8,561 nt of DNA from NCBI GenBank assembly GCA_030624545.1, contig JAUXJX010000056.1, positions 1 through 8,561 on the forward strand, read 5' to 3'. Source of the DNA: Bacteroidota bacterium (GTDB taxonomy: Bacteria; Zhuqueibacterota; JdFR-76; DREG01). This document shows positions 7,196 to 8,561 of this stretch, in pieces. The first letter of the stretch is position 1, and every line of letters starts with the position of its first letter. The translations under genes and the position numbers were made by a program. The notes below the pieces were generated by a model. It ran no database searches, was not told the origin of the DNA, and saw only the letters and a program-made list of their open reading frames with translations.

Positions 7196-7212
7196 CCTGT
7201 ATCTAATACAGG
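7196..7212. repeat. Perfect inverted repeat CCTGTA-N5-TACAGG upstream of tonB
   Basis: CCTGTA (7196-7201) and TACAGG (7207-7212) are exact inverted repeats around TCTAA. As DNA this could be an operator; as RNA it is a 6-bp hairpin. It lies 33 bases before the short peptide ORF and about 110 bases before the tonB ATG. Confidence 0.35.
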
Positions 7213-7244
7213 CAACATTCTAAGATTTGTCGGAGGTTTAACGG

Positions 7245-7319
7245 TTGAAGATCTATTGGATAAAGTCGCGATTGCTGTTCGCTTTCCGTAAGAGCATCAA
7301 GGTAAGAGGAGGTGGCTAA
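7245..7319 (+). CDS. Possible 24-residue basic leader peptide coupled to tonB
   Basis: A TTG start at 7245 follows GGAGG (7232-7236) by eight bases, a strong SD. The frame runs 24 codons to TAA 7317-7319, one base before the tonB ATG. The peptide begins MKIYWIKSRLLFAFRKSIKV and ends RGGG. It has seven basic residues and no acidic ones, with an aromatic/aliphatic core. The final Arg-Gly-Gly codons are the tonB SD, so ribosomes reading this ORF would cover or free that site. It could be a leader that couples translation, a small membrane-active peptide, or chance. No homologue is recognised. Confidence 0.35.
   Translation: MKIYWIKSRLLFAFRKSIKVRGGG
7307..7313 (+). promoter_or_regulatory. Strong Shine-Dalgarno of tonB, decides ATG 7321
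   Basis: AGGAGGT (7307-7313) lies seven bases before ATG 7321. An in-frame GTG at 7312 would start inside this SD, so the ATG is the better start. Confidence 0.8.
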
Positions 7320-7320
7320 A

Positions 7321-8040
7321 ATGAGAAACGTAAAGACTTTCCCGCGCAAGAGCTTGTTTTCTCGTCCCTTTATTTCTCCATTGACGTCATTCTCAGTTCC
7401 CGTAAGGGAACGGAACCTGCAATATCAAAAGGGACTGCAGTTGACATTAGTTGTCAGCCTCGTCATTTGCATTGGGGCCTTCCAGTTTCTTCCAAAGAAG
7501 ATGCTGTTGGCATCGAAGCCCGGGGATATCGAACAATTCGTATTGCTTGCGGAAGATGTTCCGCCGCCCACCAGACAGTTGAATCAGCCGCCGCCACCCC
7601 GGCCCATGGTTCCAATTCCGTCTGATGACGACGACATTCCTGAAGATCTAACTCTGGCAGAAACCGAACTCGATTTTGATGAAGTACCGCCGCCGCCACC
7701 GCCGCTTAGAGAATCAGAAGACGATCAGTACACGTTCATCGCATATGATAGTCCTCCTCAACTTATTGGCGGCTTTGTCAGCTTACAGAAGTATCTCAAA
7801 TATCCTGAATTAGCCAGGCTGGCGGGAGTGGAAAGTAGGGTAATTGTTGGCGTCCTTATTGACGAGAACGGAAAGAGCGTAAAGACACAAATATTAAAGG
7901 GTTCCGGTAAGGACGTTGGATTCGAAGAGGCGGCGCGGGCAGCGTTGATGCAAGTCAAGTGGATCCCGGGGCGTCAGCGTGACAGACCCGTAAAAGTGTG
8001 GACCTCCATAGCTGTCAATTTCCAATTGGAGAAGGCTTGA
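7321..8040 (+). CDS. tonB: TonB-family energy transducer protein
   Basis: This 239-residue protein should span the periplasm and pass proton-motive energy from an ExbB/ExbD motor to outer-membrane receptors. Residues 1-37 are basic and probably cytoplasmic. About residues 38-58 form one membrane helix (GLQLTLVVSLVICIGAFQFL). A proline-rich spacer covers about 79-128, with PPPP at 90-93 and PPPPPP at 123-128 and an acidic DDDD (102-105) between them. The TonB C-terminal domain spans about 150-236: YPELARLAGVESRVIVGVLI, DENGKSVKTQILKGSG, then AARAALMQVKWIPGRQRDRP and WTSIAVNFQL, which fits the TonB beta-alpha-beta pattern well. No exbB, exbD or receptor gene is in the window, so its partners lie elsewhere. 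The spacer is more acidic than the Pro-Lys/Pro-Glu type of E. coli TonB. Many such bacteria carry several TonB paralogues, so the specific role is open. Confidence 0.9.
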   Translation: MRNVKTFPRKSLFSRPFISPLTSFSVPVRERNLQYQKGLQLTLVVSLVICIGAFQFLPKKMLLASKPGDIEQFVLLAEDVPPPTRQLNQPPPPRPMVPIPSDDDDIPEDLTLAETELDFDEVPPPPPPLRESEDDQYTFIAYDSPPQLIGGFVSLQKYLKYPELARLAGVESRVIVGVLIDENGKSVKTQILKGSGKDVGFEEAARAALMQVKWIPGRQRDRPVKVWTSIAVNFQLEKA

Positions 8041-8087
8041 ACATGATTTGTAGGTCGCCTCATAGGTTTATTGAAAATTAATATTTT

Positions 8088-8093
8088 GGAGGT
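8088..8093 (+). promoter_or_regulatory. Shine-Dalgarno of the small membrane protein gene
   Basis: GGAGGT (8088-8093) is four bases before ATG 8098, which makes this ATG preferable to the in-frame TTG at 8071. Confidence 0.65.
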
Positions 8094-8097
8094 TGAA

Positions 8098-8328
8098 ATG
8101 AAGCAAGAAAAATCGGACTATTTATCCGGGGGCTTATTTTGCGGCATGATCTTGATGATACTCGGCTCACTTTTCCTGCTGCAAAACTTAGGCTATATTT
8201 CATCTGGAGTCTGGGGTCTCTTCTGGCCCTCTTTAGTCATTCTGTGGGGCATAGCAATCATTCTCAGGCCACCTTCCGCTTACGCATGCTGCTGTTATCC
8301 TCATAGAGATGCAAGAAGAACAGAATAG
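8098..8328 (+). CDS. Small two-helix membrane protein, LiaI/LiaF-type (DUF5668-like)
   Basis: This 76-residue protein has two predicted membrane helices, at about 10-29 (SGGLFCGMILMILGSLFLLQ) and about 37-56 (GVWGLFWPSLVILWGIAIIL). They are joined by a short NLGYISS turn. The 'G.il.l.G..fLlqnlg.....w...wPl.lil.Gi.ili' pattern is typical of the LiaI/LiaF-like transmembrane region found in small bacterial membrane proteins, some linked to envelope stress. The C-terminal tail has a cysteine triplet (Cys64-66) followed by His69 and is otherwise basic. The gene lies 57 bases after tonB on the same strand and could share its transcript. The fold family is likely; the function is unknown. Confidence 0.7.
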   Translation: MKQEKSDYLSGGLFCGMILMILGSLFLLQNLGYISSGVWGLFWPSLVILWGIAIILRPPSAYACCCYPHRDARRTE

Positions 8329-8341
8329 CATCTCGAATTTT
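8306..8341 (+). terminator. Weak intrinsic terminator candidate after the small membrane protein gene
   Basis: GAGATGC (8306-8312) pairs with GCATCTC (8328-8334) around a 15-base loop, and TTTT follows at 8338-8341. The stem overlaps the stop codon at 8326-8328. The long loop and short T-run make it weak, but the position is right for the end of the tonB unit. Confidence 0.35.
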
Positions 8342-8561
8342 CCCTTATGCAACAATTTGTGTGGGAGGGGGAGGCGGGTTTGTATCGGATATAGTCTTGT
8401 ACGGCGATAGTTTTCGATTTTACGGGTTGAAAGAGTAAGGCCAAAGGAACAATACCCGAAAGCCGGGCTCCCCGTTATCGTGGCGAACTGGCCCTCGTTC
8501 AACACCGCGGGTCGTTGCAGGAAGATGTAAATTCAGAATAGTCGAGTCGAGATTAACGTAA
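8342..8561. other. Window end, no recognisable gene
   Basis: No frame on either strand gives a recognisable protein with a plausible start. I see no tRNA, rRNA or repeat array. A G-rich stretch (GGGAGGGGGAGGCGGG) lies near 8362-8377. The segment may be the upstream region of a gene beyond the window. Confidence 0.4.

Larger units (their letters stand above)
6906..7244. other. Divergent intergenic region with many short palindromes; no gene seen
   Basis: These 339 bases separate the minus-strand hydrolase from the tonB unit and should hold both promoters. I see no convincing ORF, tRNA or consensus promoter here. The region contains the inverted and phased repeats listed separately (6981-7001, 7027-7054, 7136-7145, 7196-7212) and the AT-rich palindrome AATTTAAATT near 7161-7170. 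The density of symmetric elements suggests regulator binding sites. Confidence 0.5.

Noticed and set aside
7196..7212. LexA box (CTGT-N8-ACAG)
   Set aside because: The half-sites CTGT and ACAG are present but separated by seven bases rather than eight, so it does not fit the E. coli-type LexA spacing.
6906..7320. CRISPR array or mobile-element ends
   Set aside because: The repeats are short (6-8 bp), not regularly spaced as units, and no transposase, terminal repeat pair or target duplication is seen.
8233..8505. Minus-strand 90-residue ORF at the window end
   Set aside because: It overlaps the small membrane protein gene in antisense, starts at TTG without an SD, and the protein is not recognisable.
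8444..8561. Partial plus-strand coding frame near the window end
   Set aside because: One frame stays open for about 30 codons, but it has no start with an SD and ends in a stop before the window edge.

Overview
The window comes from a Gram-negative bacterium. A TonB-type energy transducer implies an outer membrane. Base composition looks roughly balanced, and strong Shine-Dalgarno (SD) sites sit next to both ATG and TTG starts. I cannot name the lineage. The split, archaeal-like layout of the glutamate synthase genes and the TonB type would fit an uncultivated or deep-branching phylum, but that is inference.

Left part (2-5875, all + strand). The window opens with the last 60 residues of an Lrp/AsnC-family regulator. 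After a 150-base gap with a possible sigma-70-type promoter comes a three-gene operon for a glutamate synthase-like amidotransferase. Gene 1 (334-1752) is a divergent relative of the FMN-binding synthase domain. It carries a cysteine cluster near its N-terminus and has lost several hallmarks of that domain. Gene 2 (1742-3139) is the intact FMN/Fe-S synthase domain and overlaps gene 1 by 11 bases. Gene 3 (3206-5875) fuses the class II glutaminase domain to the GXGXG beta-helix domain, skipping the synthase domain that lies between them in ordinary GltB. Together the three genes supply every domain of the large subunit of glutamate synthase. No NAD(P)H-oxidising small subunit (GltD) is present in the window, so ferredoxin or another carrier may feed electrons in, perhaps through gene 1. 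The regulator next door fits control by nitrogen or amino-acid status, as known for Lrp and gltBD in E. coli.

Middle (5876-7320). A short convergent gap with two overlapping hairpins separates the operon from a minus-strand alpha/beta hydrolase (5973-6905) of the dienelactone hydrolase/esterase type. Upstream of it lies a divergent intergenic region of about 340 bases. It is rich in short palindromes and helically phased repeats and contains no recognisable gene.

Right part (7245-8561, + strand). A possible 24-codon basic peptide gene with its own SD ends one base before the ATG of a TonB-family gene, and its last codons form the tonB SD. Next is a 76-residue protein with two membrane segments, resembling LiaI/LiaF-type (DUF5668) membrane proteins. 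A weak terminator-like hairpin overlaps its stop codon. I see no gene in the last 220 bases.
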